Shown here: positions 1-10,800 of the stretch, piece by piece
How positions within the stretch are numbered: the stretch's first letter is position 1
Layout of the letters: each line of letters begins with the position of its first letter
DNA from: Drechslerella dactyloides
Taxonomy: Eukaryota > Ascomycota > Orbiliomycetes > Orbiliales > Orbiliaceae
Assembly: GCA_020064725.1 (NCBI GenBank)
Contig: JAGTWJ010000008.1
Span: forward strand, 1,178,001-1,242,000
Direction: 5' to 3'
DNA length: 64,000 nucleotides
Program-made: the position numbers and the translations under genes
The notes under the pieces: model-generated
What the model was told of the DNA's origin: nothing
What the model saw: the letters and a program-made list of their open reading frames with translations, nothing else
Databases searched by the model: none

Positions 1-535
1 ATTGTGAAGGTACCTGTAACTACCTTCACCTTGGTCAGGGGAAACTTGAAGCCTTGTCTGGCACTGATATAACGTTATAGCTCATAAATCTGTGTCACCA
101 TTCTCCGTCTAGCTCTGTGCTACCCAATATTGTGCGGTACGATAAAAGCAAAAATTTAGAATTGATCCAGACCTCGCTATCTGACATAAGGAGAAAACGA
201 AATCAGCAAATACAATCCAAGAGCCATATAGTAATTGCAGGACGGAGCTACCTGCTGAAAGCTACATAAATGAAGTTTGAATGAATCTGAATTAAAACAA
301 ATGCTGCGTTGCGTAGTGTCGACAGAGAGCCAAAACCAGCTACGCACGACAGCATGCCCAACCCTGGCGTCTCACCAACAGCCGAGGTACAACCCACCAT
401 TGCTTCATTCCTGAGAGCATATAAGAGGAAGCACCTACCGTCACCACCATGTAACACATTCTCATTGGCATCACCCCACGAATCACCGGCGTCTCAAACA
501 TACAGCTAGCTTTGGCGACCCGAGCTAGCTTCGCG
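1..535. other. Left-edge non-coding stretch
   Basis: No open frame here looks like a protein and no neighbour reaches in from the left edge. It presumably holds the promoter and 5' leader of the thioesterase starting at 536. An ATG at 449 is in frame with that gene but is followed at once by a stop at 452. The frame then stays open to 536 without another ATG, so an upstream exon spliced near an AG at 504-505 is possible but not shown. Confidence 0.5.
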
Positions 536-1084
536 ATGGCGCTCAAGTCGCGCCTCCGGACGCACTACAAATACTTCCTCAACAACTTCCAAACGCGCTG
601 GTCCGACAACGACCAATACGGGTGAGCACACATACAATCCCCAGCACCCTCACTACGCACACGAACGAATAACCATTCTAACGATATGATATCATAAATT
701 AGTCACGTCAATAACGCAATCTACTACCACTATTACGACACAATCATAAACCACTACCTCACAACCCGCTGCTCCCTCGTCCCCACCCGCTCCCCGAACA
801 TCGGCCTCTGCGTCCACTCCTCCAGCGACTACTTCCGCCCCGTCGAGTTCCCCAACACCCTCGACCTCGCCCTCGCGGTCACAAAGCTCGGCAGATCGAG
901 CGTCACGTACGAAGTCGGCGTGTTCGAAACGGGGAAGGAAGAAGTGTGCGCCGTCGGAAGCTTCGTGCATGTATTCGTCGAGAGCGCCGGACGGCGGCCC
1001 GTAGGGATCGAAGGGGAGATACGCACGGGATTGGAGCAGCTGGTCGTAGAGCGGGATGACGACGAGAAGGCAGCGAAGCTGTAG
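536..1084 (+). CDS. 4HBT-family (hotdog-fold) thioesterase
   Basis: Two exons, 536-621 and 703-1084, joined over an 81-nt intron with donor GTGAGC and acceptor TTAG. The product is 155 aa. Around residues 21-37 it reads RWSDNDQYGHVNNAIYYHYY, the D-x-D-x-x-G-H-V-N-N signature of the YbgC/4HBT thioesterase family. In that family the first Asp lies in the active site and the enzyme hydrolyses acyl-CoA thioesters. The splice falls inside the signature and restores it, which supports the join. Length fits a single hotdog domain. No clear transit peptide or peroxisomal signal is seen. The acyl substrate cannot be told from the sequence. An extra 5' exon is not excluded because the frame is open back to 455. 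Confidence 0.85.
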
Positions 1085-1551
1085 TCAACGGGCACGTATT
1101 ATAATATATATCATGGCATGTTATTATTAGGGCGGGCGTTCACGAATACCAGTATGGGTTTTAGGATATCGACTCGAACGTTGGAATAAGTCTTCTATTA
1201 GCCGTGGAGGGAATGCGCGCGGTCTATGAAGGTATGTCGGGGACATGAGGCGGATACAGATGTATGCATGCATGCAAGAGACTTCCCCTTCCGTCCGAAA
1301 AAAAATAAAAAATAAAAAAGGGTGAAAAAAAGATAACCCCTGTGCGAAACTTCGGAGAGGCGTCTTCCCCGAACGATTCCCAATTATATAAGATGCGTAA
1401 AAACCGGCAGCAGCAGACACATGGACGAGAGAAAGCCGTGACATACACCGTTAAAAAAATATACACGAGGAAGGTATTCGTGGATGGATGGAGGGAGAGA
1501 GTGAGGTATTCCTGAAAGAGTGAATGAGTAACGACGAGGTAGCGGTGCAGT
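1085..1551. other. Convergent 3' flanks of thioesterase and eL32
   Basis: This is the space between two converging genes, so it should carry both 3' UTRs. It is AT-rich with short A-tracts near 1300-1330 and a small GGAT run near 1480-1490. No credible reading frame is present. Confidence 0.5.
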
Positions 1552-2338
1552 TTATACGTCCGTCGTAACCTTGCCCTTGGGGTTTGTGACCTTGACGCCC
1601 AGCTTCTTCGCCTTCGCGATGATTTCGATCCTCTTTCTCGAGCTGACGGCATGGGAGATCCTACACACCGCACTGTTAACATACTTTCCTCCGAGTTTCA
1701 AGTTGTTACTATACGGATACGTACTCAGCGGCGAAGGTGTGGTTGTGCATGAGGAGCAGGTCGACGTCGTTGGCGTTGTGGACGAGGAAGGCCTTGTGGC
1801 CGGAGGGCATCATGTGCCTCGTCTTCTTGTTGGAGCCGTAACCAATCTAATCCGAGAGAACATCCGTATTAACCTCCATACTTGATCATATCATCCGGAA
1901 TCCATATCGCAGTCGCCTCGGTGATGCTCGACTCTGAGATTGCGACCCAGGTGCGCTTGCTGGGAGTGTAGTGTGTGTGGTTGAATGTACCTTTGGCATG
2001 GCAGCCTGTCCCTTGAACCGTCTCCGGACACGGTTATCGATACCCTTCGGCTTTCTCCATGAGGGGTCGACGCACATGAAGCGGTCCGACTGGTGTCGGT
2101 TGAACCGCTTCTTGTCTGTATCCCGTAAAAAAATCCATCAGCACTCCTGTACTATTTATCTCTTCCACCACGAAACTCCGCCTCCACTTCCATCCCTCGC
2201 TGGCTGATGAACAAAAGCATCATCCATTGACAGCTGCCCTCCCTCCTCTTATCGTTGATGTCCAGGTGAATGGGTAGGTGGGGCGTTGGCTGGCTACGTA
2301 CGCTTCTTGACGATGGGGATGTGCTTGACGGCAGTCAT
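1552..2338 (-). CDS. RPL32: 60S ribosomal protein eL32
   Basis: Four exons on the minus strand: 2302-2338, 1991-2115, 1725-1846 and 1552-1660. Frames close at every junction and give 130 aa, the usual eL32 length. Recognisable family blocks are HIPIVKK near the N-terminus, RHQSDRFMCVDPSWRKPKG, GIDNRVRRRFKGQAAMPK, the strongly conserved IGYGSNKKTRHMMPSGHK, and a C-terminal KLGVKVTNPKGKV. The protein is a structural component of the large ribosomal subunit. Introns of 186, 144 and 64 nt interrupt a very short first coding exon, as is common in fungal ribosomal protein genes. The start was chosen because MTAVKHIPIVKK aligns with the family N-terminus. Confidence 0.96.
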
Positions 2339-3720
2339 CTTGACGAGCGGGCGATGTTAGCGTTCGTTTAGTCGGAAAGTCGATGAGGCGCCCGTAGGTG
2401 GGTGGATGGCGGTATATAGGTACCTTGATTTATTTCTGTCGCGGTGGAGGTGAAGAGGTGTTTTTGATGTCGATGATTGATCAGGATACGTCGTCGGTCG
2501 AAGCTGCTGGCCGGGCTGTCGACTAGCTGATTTTCGTTGTGGTGGTCCGCCGGGAAACGCAGCACACACTTCGAAAAATTGGAAGTCTTGGCGGCGGATG
2601 AGGGTTTGGAGCCCTGCGTCCGAAAGCGGCAGTTCCGCCAACCGCAAACACAAACCGCTCGCAACGCGGTACCTTGTATGCGCCCGATATCCAAGGCAAA
2701 GTATCCTTGTCGGTCGACGCGAACAGACTGACCGTAAACTGGCTTCGAGTACACGACAGCTTGACAGCAGGTCATTTGAGTGGGTTATTTCTCGTTGGAT
2801 ATGTGGCATCGATTATGATATTACGGAGCGACTCGATTAATTAAGTACATGTATATCTGCAGCAGGAAGGCTATGGCGGAGAGAATTCAAATGACTACCA
2901 AGGTATCATATAGTACTTTCAAACTTTTCGCGATGAGACAACGTGCGGCAAGGACTAAGGGAATTCGAGAAAAGGTCATCATATAAAGAACCATACATTA
3001 GACGGGCAACATGCAAAATGCGTTACGAAGGCAGAAGAACCAGGGTATACTAGTACAGTGAGAATGTCATCTGCACTGAACAGCCCTGGGGACATCGACA
3101 GACCTATAAGAAACCGAAGAACACTCGCGAAGGAAAAATACGATGCTTTTCTAATACGGAATATAATAATATCACACAGTGAAAAAGGAAAAGGGAAAAA
3201 AAGGAAAGAGTTAAGTAAGTAGTAAGAATATGCATTTTAATAGCAACAGGAGGCAGGCAAAAGAAAAGTGGTCACCAGGCCATACAAAGACAGGACCGAA
3301 TTTCTTTTCTTTATCCAGCGCGAAAAAAATCAATTCAGACCAAAAACATCAAGAAGAAGCTCAGAGTAATGTTCATAACAAAGGACACCCCGTATTCGCC
3401 TTTTTGTGTAGATATGACTAAACAAAGAGATGAAGAAAAAAAAAAAAAAAGAAAGAGTAAGAAAAAAAGAGAATACAACAGGTGGTGGAAAGAAAAAGCC
3501 GGAGTGGAGTCAAACATAACAATGTATGTCGCTGCAATACATAAAATGCGTGGTGATGTTGTTCGGGAGGTTGTGGCGGGAAGTGATTGAGACGGCGGGA
3601 GGGGCGGTAATATGAAAGCAGGCTGTCGGCGAGCGGTTCAAGGCACCAGAGAAGAAAGACGAAACGAAATGGAATGATATGTGGAGATCATCAGGTAAAG
3701 ACAGAACCGTAGCCAGCCGG
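2339..3720. other. eL32 promoter and eIF4B 3' flank
   Basis: Both flanking genes are on the minus strand, so this 1.4 kb should hold the eL32 promoter and leader (near 2340-2900) and the eIF4B 3' UTR (near 3600-3720). The middle is A-rich on the plus strand, with a poly-A tract near 3436-3451. Frames here are short and compositionally random, and nothing else is recognised. Confidence 0.5.
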
Positions 3721-5951
3721 TTAGGCCTTTCCGTTGGTGCCGCGGCCTCTCTTGACGGTTGACCAGCCTTCGTCGTCCACCTGCTTAGTCGTCGTCTCGG
3801 GTGGGAGCTGGACCTTTGGGACGGTCTTTGCCTGTTTCAACTCTTCCTTGGTCTCGGTGCTTTCTTCTGGGGCCGAGTCGGCAGCGTTGACGTCGTCCGT
3901 AGCGGCAGCTGCGGGTGTGCGCTTTAGTATCTCAAAGTTTTTTCCGGTGGTGGGAGTATCCGGCTCACCATCCGCCTTCTGTCCTTTCTTCTCTCCTTTG
4001 TCGCCCTTCTCAGCACGAGCTGCTTGAGCTACGGCTTTCTTCTCTTCCTTGACCTTCTCTTCCTTGGCCTTCCTCTCAGCGTTTTGGCGGGCCCTCTTCT
4101 CCTCAACCTCCCTCTCCCTGGCAGTCGTATCAATAGGACGAGCGCCTCCGAAGGGATTGGGTTTGGAGTCGGTAGCAGCCGCTGGCTGGTTGGCATCGGC
4201 GGGAAGATTCTCGCTTCGCTTCTTCAATTCGAGTTTAGGACGAGTCTGCGGAGCGCCTGGGCTGGGAGGAGGAACATATCGCTCCTTGGGGCCGGAAGGT
4301 GGGGCCTTTGGTGCGGATCCCGATTGTTGGGGACCAGAAGGTGGGCTTCCGGCTGGTTGGGTTGCTGATTGTTGAGCCTTGTACTGCTCCTTGAGTTGAT
4401 CCGGTGGGACATCGGGGCGGGCTCCCCGGCGCCATTCGTTATCCTTCTCGGCAGCGGTCGGGGCACGTTCTGGAGCTGCGGGCCTTTGGTAGTCGCGTCT
4501 CGGTCGATCTCCTCTTTCCGAACGTTCTTCACCTTGCAAAGAGGGTTGCCGTTCCCTGTCAAAAGGGTTGACGGCAGGAGAGCGTCTCCTGTCTCCACGC
4601 TCGTGCCGAGGTGGGCGCCCTGACTCGGATTGCGCGTCCGTCGGGGTTGGTGGAGGGAGTGGGCCCTTTCTCTCCCAGTTGTTGAAGTCTCTGAATTTTC
4701 CGTCGCCTTCTTCGTTACGCTCGCTGCGTCCGAAGCCGCTGCCACGGCGCGAGAAATTATCACCGCCAGCGTCACTAGAGTTGTCGTTGAATCTGCTATT
4801 TGTGCGTCTCATGGGAGGGGCTTCGGATGGTGGAAGAGGGCCGGCGCGGCGCCAGGTGTCGACGTTTGTGCGGTCATCTACGCGATCCTTTGCTGTATAT
4901 TCGTGAAGAGTACGTCGTTAGCTGTCATAAAAACGGATTTGGTTTGATCTGAGGCTAAACTTACGAGGATCTGCCACGCTGATTCTGACGTTTCGGCCAG
5001 CAAGTTGACCGTTGTTGAGGTCAAGAGCTTTCTTGAGGCCCTCTAGGGTGTGGAACTCAACATATCCAAACCCCTTTGGGCGGTCGATGTTACGGTCGCG
5101 GACCAATCGGACGCTCGAGATGTTACATTCTTGGAAGTACATGGAAATGTCTTCCTCGGTTGCATCGAATGAGAGGTTTCCAACATGTGCAGTGAATGGG
5201 GGTTTGGTCGGCAGCGGGAGGTCAACTCGACGGGGGTACCGTTCCTCACGGTCTGGACGAGATGGAGAATCAGTTGATATTCAAACGAGACGACCGGATG
5301 GAGAGCTCAAGGATCAATAGAAACACATACCTCCAAATCCTCCGAAACCGCCTCCCATGCGATTGGAGGAACCATAGTCGGAACGGGATCGATTGCCATA
5401 CCCGGTCCTCTCTCCTGTGGAGAATATCAGGTTTATGTCCTTCGAGATATGGAGCCTACGGTGGCGCGAACGCCGGGGTTGATAACTTACCAGTGGATGC
5501 TGTAGGGCTGTTAGCACGATTCGGAAGTGAGGGATATTGATGTGGAAGGGAAGGGTGTTTACGTACGAGCGGTGGGCATGTCCTCCATTTCATCAGCCCA
5601 GGAAGTCGAGCCATACTCTAACAACGCAACCGGATGAGCCTCGAAACGTTGAAAGAGAGAGATGTTAGATTGTCAAGCGCTTACTGTCGTCGGCTAAGAA
5701 ATCCCCCAAGCTCATCTTCTTTGAATCCTTCTTCGGCGCTAGAGGACGCGAGACCGGTCAGTAAACAAACTCCTTCGACGGGAAGAAAGAGACCTGTCGT
5801 TCGTCATCGGACGTCGGACGGGAGAGTTTGGGGCTCGGGCGGGCCATGTCGGGACGTCGATGGACCGTGGGAGATGCTGGTTACGATCCATCGACGGTGC
5901 CCGAATGGCTGGGTGACTCGGGGAGCGGATCGAGAGGACGGTCGTACCCAT
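3721..5951 (-). CDS. TIF3: eIF4B/Tif3-like translation initiation factor
   Basis: Seven coding exons on the minus strand: 5948-5951, 5685-5738, 5567-5617, 5491-5499, 5331-5414, 4965-5252 and 3721-4892. All phases close and give 553 aa. The N-terminus reads MAPKKDSKKMSLGDFLADD and then YGSTSWADEMEDMPTA, the conserved start of fungal eIF4B. One RRM lies at about residues 85-165, with RNP2 (AHVGNLSF) and RNP1 (KGFGYVEF). The rest is a low-complexity basic tail rich in R, D, G, E and P, as in the family, ending VDDEGWSTVKRGRGTNGKA. eIF4B stimulates eIF4A helicase activity and mRNA recruitment to the 40S subunit in the cytoplasm. The initiator ATG with one extra G forms a 4-nt coding exon, and exon 4 is only 9 nt; both were inferred from splice signals and frame. 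The gene is divergent from FMP27. Confidence 0.9.
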
Positions 5952-7876
5952 GATTGCGGACTGTCGAGACTAAGGCCGTTGGCTCGGGAACTGCGTGAGA
6001 GAAGGGATCGGTCGGATGGTGATGCTGCGATGAAGGGCAGCAAAGCGGTATGCGGTTAGCGGTAGGTGAAGGCTGATGCTATTCCTATCGCAGGAACGAG
6101 CGAATACAGCTGATTGGGTGAGGTTGTGTCGGAGCTGGCGAAGGCTTCCGACGAGGTAATCCGGTGATTACGATGCTACAAGAGAGGGTGGAATCCAAGG
6201 ACCGTCTTGGCGATGGTGGTGAAGTCGTGACGGGAGGAGGATGGAAGTTGGTGGTGAACCTAGCGATTAATTGATGCGGATGATGAAGGTTGATGTGGGC
6301 AGGTCCCGCTGGCGCAGGCAAATTTTTCTGCTCTGTTTTGCTCCCCAAGCGAATTTTTGAGCGAGAAATTCAGGCTGCGCTGTTTGGTGGGGCCCTTCCA
6401 CCCCGGGGCCCGGGGTTAGCCCACCGGGGCGGAGACAACCGGGGATAACAGCTGCGCGGATTTACTGCGGACAAGTATACGGACGCCATTCCACTTGTCC
6501 GAGCACGGTCCGGCGTGCAGAAACGCCCTCCAGAAGACCGATCACGGCATCCGGGGACGGTACAGCGGTGCTATAACTATGGCTATAGCGGTTGATATTG
6601 CTCAATAGTTCGTTCCGGGGACGGTTTCGGGGGCCAGAATCAGGCCCGGGCAGCTCAGGCAGCGGGATGAGATAAGCCCGGAGTGGGCCCCCGGGGCAGT
6701 CAGGGGTAGGGCTCATTATATCATATCCGAGAGAGAGAGAGAATGAGCGTCTATTCGCAACGTGGGCCGCGGACTAGGGCAGATTAACCTTGAATTCTCC
6801 GGAGCCAGCGACGGGCCGGATGCTTAGAAATCGTCCCACACGCGGGCGAGAGCACTTGCGGAGTCCCGTCTCTCCTGATGAATCCTAGGATCGCAATCAG
6901 TCGATGCAATTAATTGCGACGGTGCTGCTTGTGCATGTGTAAACGTAAGTGCGGTCTGGATGCGGTGCTGAAGCGAATATGCATGATGTCCCCACGACAT
7001 CTGACCGCCGGACAGCGTATCTCATAGCGAAACCTCCTCCTCCCACCCGCCAATGAGACGCCTCTGACCGGCATCCCGTCGAGACGGTGGAGCACGACTC
7101 ACCATCCTCATCTCTCGACTCGCCCGTTCCAATCGGCTGCGCTAAGTCGGGTCGACCGCCCTCTCGCAGCGTCGGGCTTGCAGTCGGTGGCTTCCCTTTG
7201 CCAAGACCGGCGTCCTCTGGCCCGTAGCTTAATTACCTAGGGGAACCCGCCGGCCTCCCAACAGCGTGGAGCATCTTCTTTCCTGCTTCGACCTAACTCA
7301 ACTAACCTCCCGCCTGCTCGCCTGCCCGAACTTTTTGACACGCCAAGGTCCCAGTCTAGGTGCAAGCTCCTGAACCTTGATCCTGCCCCGTCTTATTCTG
7401 TCCATACCGAACTTATTACTTATCGCTGCTGTGAGGCTGACAGGAAACGTGTGTCCAAGAAGTATCTATTCATCTCCTGTTGCAGCGTCTCTCATCTCAT
7501 TGCCGGGTCAATCATCTCCATCTTGCGCACGCCACATTCGCCCGTCAGATCGTGGACCCTACGCCCCAAATCTCCGACCGCTCTCGACTCGACTCGATTC
7601 GATGACCGATCCCAATCGCTATCGCAGCCTTGGTGGAACAACGCGAACGATTTCGCCGGCCGGCTCCCTTTTGCGGCTCTTCACACACGCCAACCCTCGC
7701 CCCGTCCCGCAGAGCCCCTCCTTGTCTCGCGCATCCGACTCTTGATCCCCTACAGCGCGCTGGCGGCCCCCCTGGCCGTCCGTCTCCCTACGAGACGTCC
7801 GCTTGCGGACCTCGCTCGCGCCGGAGACATCCATTTTATATACCTGCCGTCGCTACCTACACGCTACTAAACCGCA
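5952..7876. promoter_or_regulatory. Divergent promoter between eIF4B and FMP27
   Basis: A 1.9-kb interval separates the divergent start codons of the eIF4B-like and FMP27 genes. The middle (about 6360-6720) is GC-rich with repeated CCGGGG hexamers. The right third (about 7200-7870) is CT-rich on the plus strand, as expected for a fungal promoter/leader just before the FMP27 ATG. No frame resembles a protein. Confidence 0.55.
6403..6696. promoter_or_regulatory. Cluster of CCGGGG hexamers (CreA-consensus-like)
   Basis: CCGGGG occurs at about 6403, 6410, 6424, 6439, 6551, 6615 and 6691. The longer word TCCGGGGACGGT occurs twice (about 6550 and 6614). CCGGGG fits SYGGRG, the published consensus for the carbon-catabolite repressor CreA. 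Binding here is inference only; the cluster itself is directly visible. Confidence 0.4.
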
Positions 7877-10800
7877 ATGCTGCCGACTTCGTCACTGACG
7901 CTGTCTTCCCTTTTCGGGTTGATAGTCGTCTTCTACTTTTGCTCATTCCTCTTTTTCGCCGTGCTCAGAATCATCACCGGAGTGTCGATACAACGGTTCG
8001 GCTACTTGTCCATTCGCGGAATTCGATTCGCCAAGAACGGTATCGAATTCAACATCGCTCGAGCCGGCCTTCTCTTGCATCGACCCACCTTTGCCCAGCC
8101 GACGTGGATCAGTCTGGTCATCCGCGATTCGACGGTCTCATTCAATCTCACCGAATCTTCAGATAGAACCGTTAAACCCGAGCCGTCGCTAAACGGCAAT
8201 GCCAACGGCACGATACATGAGGAGGACGAGTCCCCAGGACCTGGCCTGGGATCCAGATCCGTCCGCAGCGCCAAGGATTTGATGGACTTTCTCAAAGATG
8301 GAGGCGGTGACATGATCAAGGAGAGAACAAAGATCCAGGTGGAAGAGACGAGAAAGGTTGTTGAACAGTGCCGAAAGATCTTACTTCTGCTGCGCCGATA
8401 TATCGGGTGGATTAGGACGGTGGACGTCATCTTCAGCAACACGACGTTCGAGGTTCGCGATGCCGGCAAGATTCAGATCGGCTCGGTCTCGGCCTCAATT
8501 GTCACCCGAAAGGACCCCAGGGCCCATAGCAGCTTCGATACTTGTGCCGACGCCGGTCCCGGTGCCGATGAACGAAACCCTTTCGAGTGTATTGTCGCAT
8601 GCCGGAGCATCCTTCTCACGCCGGCTGGTAGTGGACCCGTCCTTATCGCCGATAATATCAACTTGAACCTCGGCGGGGTGTTGGCAGAAACGGATCAAGC
8701 CTTGAAGGATGTCTCCATCGACATGAAGATCGGAAAGCTACGGCTGCCATTGGACGAGATCCTAAGCTTCACAAACAATATCAAATCCCGACCAAAGCGC
8801 CCCGGCCCACACAAACGGAACATATCCCTCGGTTCAATCATGGGCGAAATGTCCATGCCTGGAAGTCGGACAGAGCGCATGGTCGAAATTGTTACGGAGA
8901 CCAAAGACATCTTGGCTCCGATTATCAATGGTCTAATTGAGGTTCAAGTCGCCGTCGCAGTCTTGGAGATATCGAAGGTTGCTAGCGATATCCGTCCTTC
9001 TGGCAAACCGCTTATCGCTACGGTTTCGTTGAAAGAGTTAGGCCTAGATCTGCATCGTCTGGAACAAGACAGCCCGTCCCACCGAATGTATGTACCTTAT
9101 TCACTCCTACATCGCGCCGATTGTTGCTAACTCAACGGTAGGGACTTCTCTCCGGACGACATTGCGCATCAAGCCTTGCTTGCCGCCATCTCCATGGCCT
9201 TCAAGATTGACGACCAAAAGGGCAAAGTGGACCAGCTGGTTTATGTGCCAATGGTTACAATGACATCAAAGATGACTCTACCTTCCAAGATACTCGAGCT
9301 TGCGGAGCACCCCGAGACCGATCGGAATTCCAACGTGCTGAACGCAAATATAGTCGTGACCTCACCATCAGTGGACCTCGAGCCCAAGCACCTGCCGGTC
9401 GTGGTCAATCTCTTCAAACCTCAAAAAGACAAGCCTCGAACTGGCCACCACATCAAAGGCCCCCAGCAACTGATATCCCGTCTACTCCCCAAGATGGCCC
9501 TCAGATTTTCGGTCCACGAACCCGTGGTCAGGGTGATACTCCCCGCCTTTGACAAGTCGAACTGCAAACGAGCCCTCACAGACATGTTGATCTTCAGCAT
9601 CTCCTCGGCGTCTACAGAGGTCGATGCTTCCCACGTTACGGCAGGCCAGAACCATTACGTCTTGACAACCTCGTTGCGTGCTGCTAGTCAGCGCCTGTTT
9701 TATCGCGGTGCCGGAGGGGAAAGACATGACCTATTTCAGCTCGACACGATTGAAATAAAAGCCCAGTTGGACGCGTCGCCGGATGTCCGGTTGGCCGGTA
9801 CGTGCGATATTCAGTCGTGTACGACCCGGATGGTTCGCAGGGAAATAGTCCAGGGTATCAAGCAGATGGTCACGCAGTTCCAGAAAGACATCGTGCCAGA
9901 TACGATGCTTCCGCATCGAGCTAGCGACAAGCCGTCGTTCATACGACGCATTCCGGAATGGCTCGTCCAGTTCAAAGTGGACGGCAAGGATTTCAGCTTT
10001 GAAGTGACAGGCAAAGATGAAGAAATATCAGAGGAAATGAGGGGCGCGGCTATCCAGATCGATTCGTGGTCTCTGGAATACAAATCCCAAGTTATCAGCA
10101 AAACCCGAGAAAAGAGCCATCCTAAGCGGAGGACATCGAGAGTGATTGGGATGGATGAAAAGATACTCCTGCAAGGGCCACGGCCGTCGAAGAACCCGAC
10201 CGATGGCCGGAAGCTTTCGTTCCATATCCATGGTCTGGAAGGGTTTGCTGTAGACTCAGCGGATACTTGGGACCCCGATGTCATGTGTGCTTTGCCGCAT
10301 TTTGAACTATCAGTGTCTTCCGTGACGGATCAGGATGGCCCATCTCTCCTGCTAACCTCACACACCAAGACCATTTTCTTCCACTATTCTCTTCTCCGTC
10401 ACTACTCAATCCTGCTTGCTGCAATGGTACTGAAGGACGCATTTGGAGACTTCCACTCTGTGAAGACTCAGAACCACTTTGAGGCGGAACCGCGTCTCCA
10501 AGCTCCACAGTATGGCCAGTTCGAGCTCGTGGAAAGTCCAATCAGACCGGAGGAATTCATCAGCGTCGATATTAAAGTCCGACACGTAAAGATCAAGGGA
10601 GACTTTCCGCGCAACCCGAAAATGATGCTGGATATATACCATCTTGACGCCGGGAGACAGCGGTGGGGATTCCCGTATCTCAAGGCGAGGAACATCAGAT
10701 TCTACGTCACCAGCCCCAAGTTGAACGACTGCTGGGCGCGGGTCATTAGCGCCAAGCACTTCCGGGGAGACCTGCGTGAAGGCAGATACGAGTCTCACAA

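Noticed and set aside
2357..2809. Minus-strand frame of 150 codons upstream of eL32
   Set aside because: No family features and it sits where the eL32 leader and promoter are expected.
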